DNA of 5,591 bases from NCBI GenBank assembly GCA_016763255.1, contig JAESUA010000081.1, positions 1 to 5,591 of the forward strand, read 5' to 3'. The notes beneath the pieces were generated by a model. It did no database searches and was not told the origin of the DNA. It saw only the letters and a list, made by a program, of their open reading frames with translations. The translations under genes were made by a program, and so were the position numbers. Shown here one piece after another: positions 1 through 5,591 of this stretch (its first letter is position 1; each line of letters starts with the position of its first letter). The stretch comes from Magnetovibrio sp. (lineage in GTDB: Bacteria > Pseudomonadota > Alphaproteobacteria > Rhodospirillales > Magnetovibrionaceae).

Positions 1-196
1 CGGCGAATTTGTCTTCGCCGACCACCGCCAAATTGTTTTCCGCATAGCACGCCGTCGAACAAGCGTTGCACCCGGTACACAGGTTAAGGTCGATGACCAT
101 GGCGAACATGTGCTCGTATTCATGATGGCCGCCATCCTCAAGGGCTTTCGTATAATCGGCCCAACCTTTGAAAATATTTCCGAGAAGTGAAGGCAT
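1..196 (-). CDS. ActB2-like ferredoxin-type iron-sulfur subunit of Alternative Complex III (N-terminal part, runs off the left edge)
   Basis: Only the first 65 codons are in the window. Seen: an ATG at 196, a strong Shine-Dalgarno sequence at 206-213, no signal peptide, and a ferredoxin-type cluster motif C40-x2-C43-x2-C46-x3-C50 followed by an ENN triplet. This style (DLxxCTGCxAC..AC..ENN) is typical of the iron-sulfur electron-transfer subunits of complex iron-sulfur molybdoenzymes and of the B2 part of ActB. Family knowledge: such subunits carry three [4Fe-4S] and one further cluster and wire the quinol site to the cytochrome; the remaining Cys motifs would lie to the left. Inferred: it is exported by hitch-hiking with the Tat-signal-bearing upstream partner, since it has no leader. 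It starts 3 nt after the stop of the molybdopterin-family gene and in the same frame. Alternatives are the Fe-S subunit of a Qrc- or Psr-type complex. The ferredoxin call is secure; the exact complex is inferred from its neighbours. Confidence 0.88.
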   Translation of the reverse strand, partial: MPSLLGNIFKGWADYTKALEDGGHHEYEHMFAMVIDLNLCTGCNACSTACYAENNLAVVGEDKFA

Positions 197-199
197 AAT

Positions 200-2341
200 T
201 TAAGCACCTCCTTGATTGCGGCGAAACTGATCCGCGGTGATGGTGGCGACAAGTTTGCGGCCGTGTTGGCTGTCGGTGTCCATGAGCCGCGCCAGGTGTC
301 GGTTGTCGCCGGTGGGCCGAACCTCAACGTGGGTTGAGGTAGTGTCGAGTTCGCCGGTGCGCGGATCAATCGATACGTCCAAGATGCTCAACGGGTTGAC
401 CCCGTTGTCGGTGGCATAGCGGCCATAGTTGGTGTGGCCGCGCCCCATGGGGACGCAGATGGCGTCGGGGTGCACACCACGATAGGTGAACACACGGGTG
501 GTGATGGTGCCTGTATTGGATTGGATGGTGACATAGTCGCCATCTTTGACACCCAGCTTGGCGGCGGTGCCGGGGTGGAGTTCGGCCCAGCTGTCCCACA
601 CCGCTTTGCTGATTTGATCGGGCGCTTCTTGCAGCCACGGCAGGTTGGCATGGCGGCCATCGTATAGGCCTTGGCGTGCGGTGGTGACCAAGGTCAATGC
701 ACCGGGGTTTACTGTCGGGGTTTTTATGGTGATCGGCTTGGCGGTGGTGAATGTGCGTTCCATGATCGGTGCAGCGATTTGGCCCGCTTGAAGCACATTG
801 TTCCAATCGGCTTCTATTTCGCTGCCGATCATCGCGCTGATCGCGGTGCGCAAATAGCCGTAATAATCTTCGAATTGATCCAGGCCCTCGGCCCCGGCGT
901 CTTGGGCCAAGCCCAGTAAAACATCGCCCAGACCCATAACGTCGGGATAAAGCTTTTCCATCAGCGGCTGCTGAAGGTGGATTTCACCTAGCAGTGCGCC
1001 GCTCGGCGGGGCGTGGCTGCCCCAGTCTTCCAGGGCCGATGCCAATGGTAAGACCACGTCGCAGGCGGCCACGGTTTCATCTTCAAACATCGCCACCGCG
1101 ACGCTCAGGCCGACCTTGCCCAAGGCCTGTTTCATGTTCAGGCCATTGGGCGCGGTGAACAGTGGATTGCAGCCGGTGATGAAGGCGATGTCGATATTGC
1201 CTGCGCCTGCGGCATTGGCGAAGATGGCCAAATCTTTGCTCGACCCACCTTTGCTGGCTAAGCGTGAGGGCGCTAAATCGACCCCCGGGGTGAGGGTCGC
1301 GCCGACATTGCCGAGCATCAAATTCAAAAGCATGGCGGCGGCGCAGTCATCATAATCGCCATCGGCAATCACCAAGCTGGGGTGATTGCTCATCAAGGTG
1401 GTGGCGATTTTTTTGATGGCTTGGGCATCAACACCGGCCAACAGCTGAACCTGCGGTGCGTCCATGGCGGTGATTGCGGCGGCGCCACCATCGGGCAGGC
1501 CCGCGGTGGAAACGTGGTGTTCAGCGGTCAGCACATGGGCCACGCCCAGGGCCACGCTGGCAAGAGAACCAGGACGGGCCGCAACCCAATGATCGGCATT
1601 GGCACCACTCAACGTCATGGCGGGTTCAATCACCGTCAACACCCCGCGCGGGGTGCTGCGAAATTCGCCGTATTGGGTCATGTAGTGGACCGGTGATTTC
1701 CAGGTACCCAGAAAATCGGCACCGAACGAAACGATCGCTTGGGCTTTGTTAAAGTGCAAGGCGGGTTCGGCAACGCCGATGAGGTCGGTGCAGGCGGCTT
1801 CCCAGGATTTGGCGTGGACGGTTTCGAGGACGTAGTGCTGGCCGCCGCCGCTGGCTTTAAGGTGGGTTTCCAGCAAAACACGCTGGTGACCGCTGATGGT
1901 GCCGGTGACCCAGGCCAAATTGGCACCGCTTTTTTGTTTGATCGCAGCCAAGGCTTGCGGCCAGGTGACATCTTTTCCGGCGATGCGCGGCCGGGTGATG
2001 CGGTCAGGGTTGTAGTGGTTTTGCAAACCGGCTTGGCCCATCTGGCACAGCTTGCCTTTGTTGAGGGGCGCGGTGGGGTTGCCTTCAAGTTTTAGGGCAT
2101 GGCCTTCACGCACCCGGCTATGGGTGGCGCACGCAGCCGGGCATTGCAGGCAAGTCGATGCGTACCATACGCCGATGCCGGGAATGACGTATTCTTCCGG
2201 GGCCAGGTAGGAAAAAATTTGTTCCTCACCTTCTTCAAGGGTTGCATAAGACGGCAGATCGCACCCCGCCAACGCCACACCGGCACCACCAAGGCCGAGC
2301 ACTTTGAGGAAACGTCTGCGATCAATTTTTGTGCGCGTCAT
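200..2341 (-). CDS. ActB1-like molybdopterin-oxidoreductase-family subunit, Tat-exported putative lipoprotein
   Basis: 713 aa from the ATG at 2341. I chose this start because it puts a Tat motif right at the N-terminus (R8-R10 then FLK), followed by a short hydrophobic stretch and a lipobox LAGC with Cys27; GGAAAG lies just upstream. Starting at 2407 would overlap the cytochrome gene and bury the Tat motif. Then come a [4Fe-4S]-type motif C64-x2-C67-x3-C71-x27-C99, the central molybdopterin-family domains (VSFGADFLGTW at about 204-214; CDVVLPLASALEDWGSH at about 427-443), and a C-terminal MopB-type domain (about 560-690, with NLPWLQEAPD at 566-575). The last motif and the ADFLGTW motif are what I associate with ActB of ACIII and QrcB. 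Family knowledge: these subunits are structural or electron-transfer relatives of formate dehydrogenase that lack molybdopterin; I see no obvious Sec, Cys or Ser Mo-ligand motif here. It sits 28 nt after the pentaheme cytochrome gene. The family is certain; ACIII rather than Qrc is inferred. Confidence 0.9.
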   Translation of the reverse strand: MTRTKIDRRRFLKVLGLGGAGVALAGCDLPSYATLEEGEEQIFSYLAPEEYVIPGIGVWYASTCLQCPAACATHSRVREGHALKLEGNPTAPLNKGKLCQMGQAGLQNHYNPDRITRPRIAGKDVTWPQALAAIKQKSGANLAWVTGTISGHQRVLLETHLKASGGGQHYVLETVHAKSWEAACTDLIGVAEPALHFNKAQAIVSFGADFLGTWKSPVHYMTQYGEFRSTPRGVLTVIEPAMTLSGANADHWVAARPGSLASVALGVAHVLTAEHHVSTAGLPDGGAAAITAMDAPQVQLLAGVDAQAIKKIATTLMSNHPSLVIADGDYDDCAAAMLLNLMLGNVGATLTPGVDLAPSRLASKGGSSKDLAIFANAAGAGNIDIAFITGCNPLFTAPNGLNMKQALGKVGLSVAVAMFEDETVAACDVVLPLASALEDWGSHAPPSGALLGEIHLQQPLMEKLYPDVMGLGDVLLGLAQDAGAEGLDQFEDYYGYLRTAISAMIGSEIEADWNNVLQAGQIAAPIMERTFTTAKPITIKTPTVNPGALTLVTTARQGLYDGRHANLPWLQEAPDQISKAVWDSWAELHPGTAAKLGVKDGDYVTIQSNTGTITTRVFTYRGVHPDAICVPMGRGHTNYGRYATDNGVNPLSILDVSIDPRTGELDTTSTHVEVRPTGDNRHLARLMDTDSQHGRKLVATITADQFRRNQGGA
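206..213 (-). promoter_or_regulatory. Strong Shine-Dalgarno sequence for the Fe-S subunit, inside the end of the upstream gene
   Basis: The minus strand reads AAGGAGGT, a near-perfect anti-16S match, with 10 nt between GGAGG and the ATG at 196. It lies within the last codons of the molybdopterin-family gene, where it encodes part of the terminal Gly-Gly-Ala. It decides that the downstream Fe-S gene has its own translation start rather than being a readthrough product. Confidence 0.85.
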
Positions 2342-2369
2342 GATTTTTCTTTCCATCTTGTCGACGGTG

Positions 2370-3023
2370 TTATTTGTGACAGCGGGTGCACTCAGATGGG
2401 CCATCATTTTCTTCGTGGCAGTCGTTACAAAAACCCATGGTCAGCGGGCGCATTTTGATGGCCACGCCGACTTCGACCATGTCGCCATGACACATGGCGC
2501 ATACTTCGCTGGAGTCTTTGACGTCCATGTCGGGGTTGTCGAACAGGAATCTTTGCAGGTGGCGTTCGTGGGTGAAATGCACAAAGTCCGGCACGTCGTT
2601 GACTTTGTTCCAGGCCGGGCTTTGGCCGTTTTCCCACATTGTTGTGAGCTTGGCGATTTCCGGCCTTTCGTCTGCGGTGGCGACGATGGTGTGACAGCCC
2701 ATGCACTTTGAGGTGGGCGGGATACCGGCGACTTTGGAACGCCGTGCGTAGGTGTGACAGTAGAGGCAGTTGATGGCCAAATCACCGGCGTGTATTTTAT
2801 GTGAAAAATTGATCGGTTGAGGCACGTCTTTGCCGGCAAACTGATCGGTTGGAAATACGGCACCGGGCACCCGGGGGCCGGTTTCGCTCATGACGCTTTC
2901 ACCGCCTTGAAGTTCGCGATCCAGTATCTGGCCCCCCAATACAATCAACGCACCAATGACACCGACGGTCATGATGGTGCGGATTCGTGGAAAAGGTCTG
3001 CGCTTTGGGCGTGCTGGCACCAT
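2370..3023 (-). CDS. ActA-like membrane-anchored pentaheme cytochrome c
   Basis: 217 aa. Five CXXCH heme c sites are visible: C86-H90, C107-H111, C175-H179, C199-H203 and C212-H216, the last one residue from the C-terminus. Extra histidines at 75 and 78 (FSHKIH) and at 149, 152 and 155 (HFTHERH) are candidate distal ligands, as in multiheme cytochromes of the c7/c3 type. The N-terminus is basic (RPKRRPFPRIR) and is followed by one hydrophobic segment at about 17-35 with no clear cleavage site. This predicts a single N-in anchor with the hemes in the periplasm. The ATG at 3023 cannot be extended, because a TGA lies in frame two codons upstream; AGAGGAAG at 3034-3041 is a plausible but distant ribosome site. 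Family knowledge: ActA of ACIII is pentaheme, QrcA is hexaheme. It is first in the operon, followed after 28 nt by the ActB1-like gene. Inferred role: passing quinol-derived electrons towards a monoheme cytochrome or oxidase. Confidence 0.9.
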   Translation of the reverse strand: MVPARPKRRPFPRIRTIMTVGVIGALIVLGGQILDRELQGGESVMSETGPRVPGAVFPTDQFAGKDVPQPINFSHKIHAGDLAINCLYCHTYARRSKVAGIPPTSKCMGCHTIVATADERPEIAKLTTMWENGQSPAWNKVNDVPDFVHFTHERHLQRFLFDNPDMDVKDSSEVCAMCHGDMVEVGVAIKMRPLTMGFCNDCHEENDGPSECTRCHK

Positions 3024-3033
3024 GGCTCACTCG

Positions 3034-3041
3034 CTTCCTCT
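3034..3041 (-). promoter_or_regulatory. Probable ribosome binding site of the pentaheme cytochrome gene
   Basis: The minus strand reads AGAGGAAG, with 10 nt between its last base and the ATG at 3023. The AGGA core is 12 nt from the start, longer than ideal, so this is a moderate site. No better candidate is seen, and an in-frame TGA just upstream of the ATG rules out a longer product. Confidence 0.55.
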
Positions 3042-3066
3042 GCATCCCCACAGGTGCACCCCCACA
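3039..3066 (-). repeat. Imperfect 14-nt tandem direct repeat in the leader of the cytochrome operon
   Basis: On the minus strand, TGTGGGGGTGCACC (3066-3053) is followed directly by TGTGGGGATGCAGA (3052-3039), matching at 11 of 14 positions. It lies between the candidate promoter and the start codon and overlaps the ribosome binding site by three bases. It could be a regulator binding site or chance; I recognise no known operator. Confidence 0.5.
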
Positions 3067-3103
3067 CGGGCACGCCGTTACGGTCAAATCACAAATGTTC
3101 CTT

Positions 3104-3134
3104 AATATAAAAACAAGTAATATTCAGTGTTCAA
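3104..3134 (-). promoter_or_regulatory. Candidate sigma70-type promoter for the cytochrome/ACIII operon
   Basis: The minus strand has TTGAAC (3134-3129; 4 of 6 matches to TTGACA) and TATATT (3109-3104; 5 of 6 matches to TATAAT). The spacer is 19 bp, longer than the preferred 17. It lies in the AT-rich gap about 80 bp ahead of the first operon gene, where a promoter is expected because the gap from the CCA gene is about 260 bp. It is a pattern match only; AT-rich DNA yields such matches by chance. Confidence 0.3.
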
Positions 3135-3227
3135 TCCGCATGCACGAGTATTCATCTACGCAGCAAAAAGTATGCCTGCCGTGTTTGTGATGCGGTGGGC
3201 GTATTGATTATCCAAAACATCATATCT

Positions 3228-3246
3228 CTATGCCGCAAGTGCATAG
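3228..3246. repeat. Small perfect inverted repeat (6-bp arms, 7-nt loop) downstream of the CCA gene
   Basis: CTATGC at 3228-3233 and GCATAG at 3241-3246 are perfect complements around CGCAAGT. On the plus strand the hairpin is followed by a T-rich run (GATTTTGTGTTTTTATTAT), which resembles an intrinsic terminator facing the CCA gene from its 3' side. On the minus strand, the coding direction, no T-run follows immediately (only TTTT about 10 nt later), so it is at best a weak terminator for the CCA transcript. The short stem makes any function uncertain. Confidence 0.35.
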
Positions 3247-3285
3247 GATTTTGTGTTTTTATTATATTTGTTGTTTGTTGGGCAA

Positions 3286-4572
3286 TTACCAGGAATTCTG
3301 GATTTTGAGTATCTCTGACAACTGATTGAGACATTCTTCACGGCTGGGATGGAAATCTTGATCCATCCACCAAGCTTCGACTTGGCTGAGCAACTGCCCG
3401 ACTTTGGGGCCGTGGGGCACATCCTTTGCCAGCACATCGCGGCCTTTGAGGGGAAACGGCACGATGTCCATGTCGCGGGCCGTTTCGATCAGGCTGCGCC
3501 AAGCTTGGGTGCGCTCTCTCGGCAGGTGGGCTTGGTGCGCCAATTCGGCGGCCCATGCCAGCAGGGCACGGTCCATGACGATGGCGGGGCTGACCTTTGC
3601 GCAGGCGATATGCAACGCCTTGGCCGACATTTGTGGTTCAACCAAAGGTCCGGGGGCGCACATGGCCTGCAGGTGTTTGCGTTCGCGGTTGGAAAATTTT
3701 AAGCGTTGGGCGATGGCGAAGACCGCAGCGGCATCCAGGCCGGGTTTGAGCAGGGCGGCGAGACGGCGCACCGGATCAATCTCCAGCCCATCGATTTTCA
3801 CCGCGCGTTCCAACAGCCACGCCAGCATGCGCAGTGGTCCGACCTCACCGGCTTCCTCTAAAATATGGTTCAAGATTTGCTCGGACCGCATCAAGCTCAC
3901 GGTGTCGGCCGGGTTGGGCGCGGTGAGGATGCGAAACAATTCTCCGCGCACCCGTTCACCCGACAATTCCGGCAGGCGTGGTGCCAGCTTGCGACAGGCC
4001 ATCAACGCATTGCGGCTGATGGGCGGCTTGCCGTATTCGGCATAAAAGCGAAAAAATCGCAACAGCCGCAATACGTCTTCTTCGATGCGTTGATGGGCCA
4101 CGCCAACAAAACGCACCCAGCCCCTGCCGAGGTCTTTGAGGCCATTATAGGGGTCGTAAATATTGCCGTGCTCATCACACGACATGGCATTGATGGTGAA
4201 ATCACGCCGCGCCGCATCCTGGGTCCAGTCATCGGTAAATTCAACCTTGGCATGGCGGCCATAACTTTCCACGTCGATGCGCAGGGTGGTGATTTCGAAA
4301 TGATGCGCGCCGATTACGGCGGTGATGGTGCCGTGCTTGATGCCGGTGGGGATGGCGCGAATATTGGCGGTTTGCAAAATATCGAGCACACGTTCGGGTT
4401 CTTGCGGGGTGGCGATGTCGATATCGCGTGCCGCACGGCCGAGTACGGCGTCGCGAACGCAGCCGCCGATGAAACGCGCTTCGGCCCCGGCGGCACGAAA
4501 CGCGGCCATCACGGCCAGAGTTTCAGGCGTGCTCATCCACGGTTGGCGGGGGATTAATCCAGTCGGTTCCAC
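3286..4572 (-). CDS. cca: CCA-adding enzyme / poly(A) polymerase-family tRNA nucleotidyltransferase (class II)
   Basis: 428 aa, within the range usual for alphaproteobacterial members. This cytoplasmic enzyme builds or repairs the 3'-CCA end of tRNAs from CTP and ATP without a nucleic-acid template. Seen: the nucleotidyltransferase signature G36-G37-C38-V39-R40-D41 followed by the metal-binding pair D50-x-D52; the RRDFTINAM motif at 122-130 (motif B, ribose/base handling); DPYNGLKDL at 140-148; and the RIEEDVLRLLRFFRF block at 162-176, which belongs to the nucleotide-recognition helix region. The helical C-terminal part is less conserved. I chose the GTG at 4572: AAGG lies 8 nt upstream, no other start exists before an in-frame TAG, and the LIPRQPWM segment before the next ATG (4536) looks like conserved family sequence. 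It begins 21 nt after the DUF6111-like gene. Whether it adds full CCA or only part (CC or A) cannot be told from sequence alone. Confidence 0.93.
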   Translation of the reverse strand: MEPTGLIPRQPWMSTPETLAVMAAFRAAGAEARFIGGCVRDAVLGRAARDIDIATPQEPERVLDILQTANIRAIPTGIKHGTITAVIGAHHFEITTLRIDVESYGRHAKVEFTDDWTQDAARRDFTINAMSCDEHGNIYDPYNGLKDLGRGWVRFVGVAHQRIEEDVLRLLRFFRFYAEYGKPPISRNALMACRKLAPRLPELSGERVRGELFRILTAPNPADTVSLMRSEQILNHILEEAGEVGPLRMLAWLLERAVKIDGLEIDPVRRLAALLKPGLDAAAVFAIAQRLKFSNRERKHLQAMCAPGPLVEPQMSAKALHIACAKVSPAIVMDRALLAWAAELAHQAHLPRERTQAWRSLIETARDMDIVPFPLKGRDVLAKDVPHGPKVGQLLSQVEAWWMDQDFHPSREECLNQLSEILKIQNSW

Positions 4573-4593
4573 GCGTGTAGCCTTTGCCCCGGA

Positions 4594-4935
4594 CTAATTG
4601 CTTTTGGGGGTGACGTATTCCCCCGGCACGATGGTGCCGTTTTTTTCGTAAGGGGGGCGGTAGGTGCTGCCTGGTTCATTTTTTGGGCTGAAAAAGACCG
4701 ATAACACCAAACCGATGAGCATCAGACCAACCCCGGTCAGGATCAGGCGAAACCACGGCATTTTGATATCGTAATCTTCGGCTTCTGTGTGATCGCCTTC
4801 GGTGTGCTTAAGCCCTTCGGTTTTGGCTTTGGCCCGGTTGGCCTGGACTTGTTTGCGCACCCAGACGGTCCACGCGAAATACATCAAAGTGGGCAGCAAC
4901 AAAGGTAGGATATACGTGATGAAGATGCGGGCCAT
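4594..4935 (-). CDS. Small two-helix membrane protein, DUF6111-like
   Basis: 113 aa, function unknown. Two hydrophobic segments are visible, at about 5-26 and 62-82. They are joined by a charged loop with a basic patch (RKQVQANRAKAK at 27-38) and then an acidic/His stretch (about 43-57). The basic loop suggests that it faces the cytoplasm, leaving both ends in the periplasm. The tail contains YRPPYEKNGTIVPGEY (92-107), which I associate with the DUF6111 family of Rhodospirillales-type alphaproteobacteria. The ATG at 4935 is preceded by AAGGGGAG, though the spacing is short (3 nt after GGAG). An earlier ATG at about 4954 reaches a TAA after two codons, which supports this start. It lies 33 nt after the Nudix gene and 21 nt before the CCA gene, so it is probably co-transcribed with both. 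I infer no biochemical role. Confidence 0.75.
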   Translation of the reverse strand: MARIFITYILPLLLPTLMYFAWTVWVRKQVQANRAKAKTEGLKHTEGDHTEAEDYDIKMPWFRLILTGVGLMLIGLVLSVFFSPKNEPGSTYRPPYEKNGTIVPGEYVTPKSN

Positions 4936-4968
4936 AGGCTCCCCTTATACCATATGTTATCGGATGGC

Positions 4969-5591
4969 TTAACAGCTTAGGGCTGTCTCGTCTATGCCGG
5001 GGTTGTGCAACGCAGTGGCCCCTGTGAGGATCTGGTAGAGGTCCATAATCATCCCGGCGGTGGCCCCCCAGATGTGATAGTTGCGGTAGGGCATGGCGTA
5101 AAAATAGCGCTTGGTGCCTTCGAATTCGCGTGACAGACGCTGATGATTGTCTGGATTCATGAGAAACGACAGTGGAACTTCGAACACTTCGGCGACCTCA
5201 TGGGGGTCGGGTGAGAGCGAAAATGGCGGCTTGATCAAGGCCACAACCGGGGTGATTTCAAAGCCGGTGCGGGTGATGTAGGTGTCCAGGCGACCCAGTA
5301 CGTCGATGTGCGAAGCCGCCAATCCGGTCTCTTCTTCGGTTTCGCGCAGCGCGGCGGCGACGGCATCGGCATCATCATCTTCAATATGGCCACCGGGGAA
5401 GCTGACTTGCCCGGGGTGATGCTGCAAATGATCGGTGCGTTGGGTGAGCAACATGGTCAAGCCGTCACCATGATCAACCAAGCCCACAAGCACGGCGGCC
5501 GCACGCAACGGACTGTCGGGGCGAAAACCAGGATTTAGATCGTGGTCGCCGCGCTCAGAAAATTTTGTGGTGCTGCTTATGCGCTGGATAA
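4969..5591 (-). CDS. Nudix hydrolase, CoA diphosphatase type (5' end beyond the right edge)
   Basis: At least 206 residues are visible and the frame stays open to the window edge. Family role: Mg-dependent cleavage of CoA and its derivatives to 4'-phosphopantetheine and 3',5'-ADP. Numbering from the first complete codon, the CoA-specific signature is at about 47-67 (LLTQRTDHLQHHPGQVSFPG, in the style LLTxRxxxLxxHxGQVxFPGG). It is followed by the Nudix box at about 67-90, ending RETEEETGL with R82, E83, E86 and E87 as the expected catalytic and metal residues. The box is one residue longer than in MutT, as is usual in this subfamily. A TTG at 5508 could start a 179-aa protein, but the upstream in-frame residues (SERGDHDLNPGFRP) look like the conserved N-terminus of alphaproteobacterial homologues. 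I therefore treat the gene as cut by the window edge. It heads the Nudix-DUF6111-CCA series. Confidence 0.9.
   Translation of the reverse strand, partial: IQRISSTTKFSERGDHDLNPGFRPDSPLRAAAVLVGLVDHGDGLTMLLTQRTDHLQHHPGQVSFPGGHIEDDDADAVAAALRETEEETGLAASHIDVLGRLDTYITRTGFEITPVVALIKPPFSLSPDPHEVAEVFEVPLSFLMNPDNHQRLSREFEGTKRYFYAMPYRNYHIWGATAGMIMDLYQILTGATALHNPGIDETALSC

Noticed and set aside
366..806. Minus-strand His/Arg/Pro-rich 146-aa frame inside the molybdopterin-family gene
   Set aside because: It is an out-of-frame shadow of the real gene; its His/Arg/Pro-rich composition is typical of a shifted frame in GC-rich DNA.
1739..2095. Plus-strand Gly/Val-rich 118-aa frame
   Set aside because: It is antisense to the N-terminal part of the molybdopterin-family gene, with low-complexity composition expected of a complementary frame and no family signature.
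2342..2407. Upstream extension of the molybdopterin-family protein by 22 residues, to a start at 2407
   Set aside because: It would overlap the cytochrome gene by 38 nt and push the Tat RRRFLK motif from residue 8 to about residue 30. The ATG at 2341 has a ribosome-site-like GGAAAG and gives a normal Tat leader.
2899..3087. Minus-strand 62-aa frame with a Cys-Pro-Cys motif overlapping the cytochrome start
   Set aside because: It starts at a TTG with no ribosome site, runs out of frame into the cytochrome gene, and most of it is a shadow of that gene.
3205..3218. FNR/FixK-like site (TTGAT-N4-) in the gap before the cytochrome operon
   Set aside because: Only one half-site matches; the other half reads CAAAA instead of ATCAA (2 of 5), so it is not a credible anaerobic-regulator site.
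3404..4557. Long plus-strand open frames opposite the CCA gene (3404-4045 and 3865-4557)
   Set aside because: They are fully antisense to a well-supported gene, their translations resemble no family I know, and high-GC coding DNA often leaves such open frames on the opposite strand.
5508..5508. TTG at 5508 as the start of the Nudix gene
   Set aside because: The frame is open to the window edge, and the upstream residues GDHDLNP..FRP look like conserved family sequence, so the true start is probably outside the window.

Overview
Composition, gene content and gene order suggest an alphaproteobacterium, most likely Rhodospirillales-like. The main support is a Nudix CoA diphosphatase, a two-helix DUF6111-type membrane protein and a class II CCA-adding/poly(A) polymerase-family enzyme lying head to tail, an order I associate with that group. 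This is inference from recognisable families; no 16S or other marker is present.

Every gene I accept is on the minus strand, so the window reads right to left in two blocks. Block 1 (about 5591 to 3286) holds a Nudix hydrolase cut by the right edge of the window, the DUF6111-like protein and the CCA enzyme. Gaps of 33 and 21 nt suggest one transcript with housekeeping roles (nucleotide/CoA clean-up and tRNA 3'-end maturation). A gap of about 260 bp (3024-3285) follows. It is visibly AT-richer than the genes and holds a possible promoter, an imperfect 14-nt direct repeat and a small inverted repeat.

Block 2 (3023 to 1, running off the left edge) is the start of a respiratory operon. It encodes a membrane-anchored pentaheme cytochrome c (ActA-like), a Tat-exported molybdopterin-oxidoreductase-family protein with a lipobox (the B1 half of ActB), and the start of a ferredoxin-type iron-sulfur subunit (the B2 half of ActB). 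This combination and order match Alternative Complex III, a quinol:cytochrome c / quinol:oxidase electron-transfer complex unrelated to bc1. The five (not six) CXXCH sites favour ACIII over the related Qrc complex. The NrfD-like ActC and the other subunits would lie to the left, outside the window.

The most notable detail is the junction of the two ActB halves. They are separate genes in the same reading frame, divided only by one TAA stop and one ATT codon, and a strong Shine-Dalgarno sequence is embedded in the last codons of B1. In the ACIII systems I know best these two parts are one fused polypeptide. I found no RNA genes, CRISPR arrays, insertion sequences or attachment sites.
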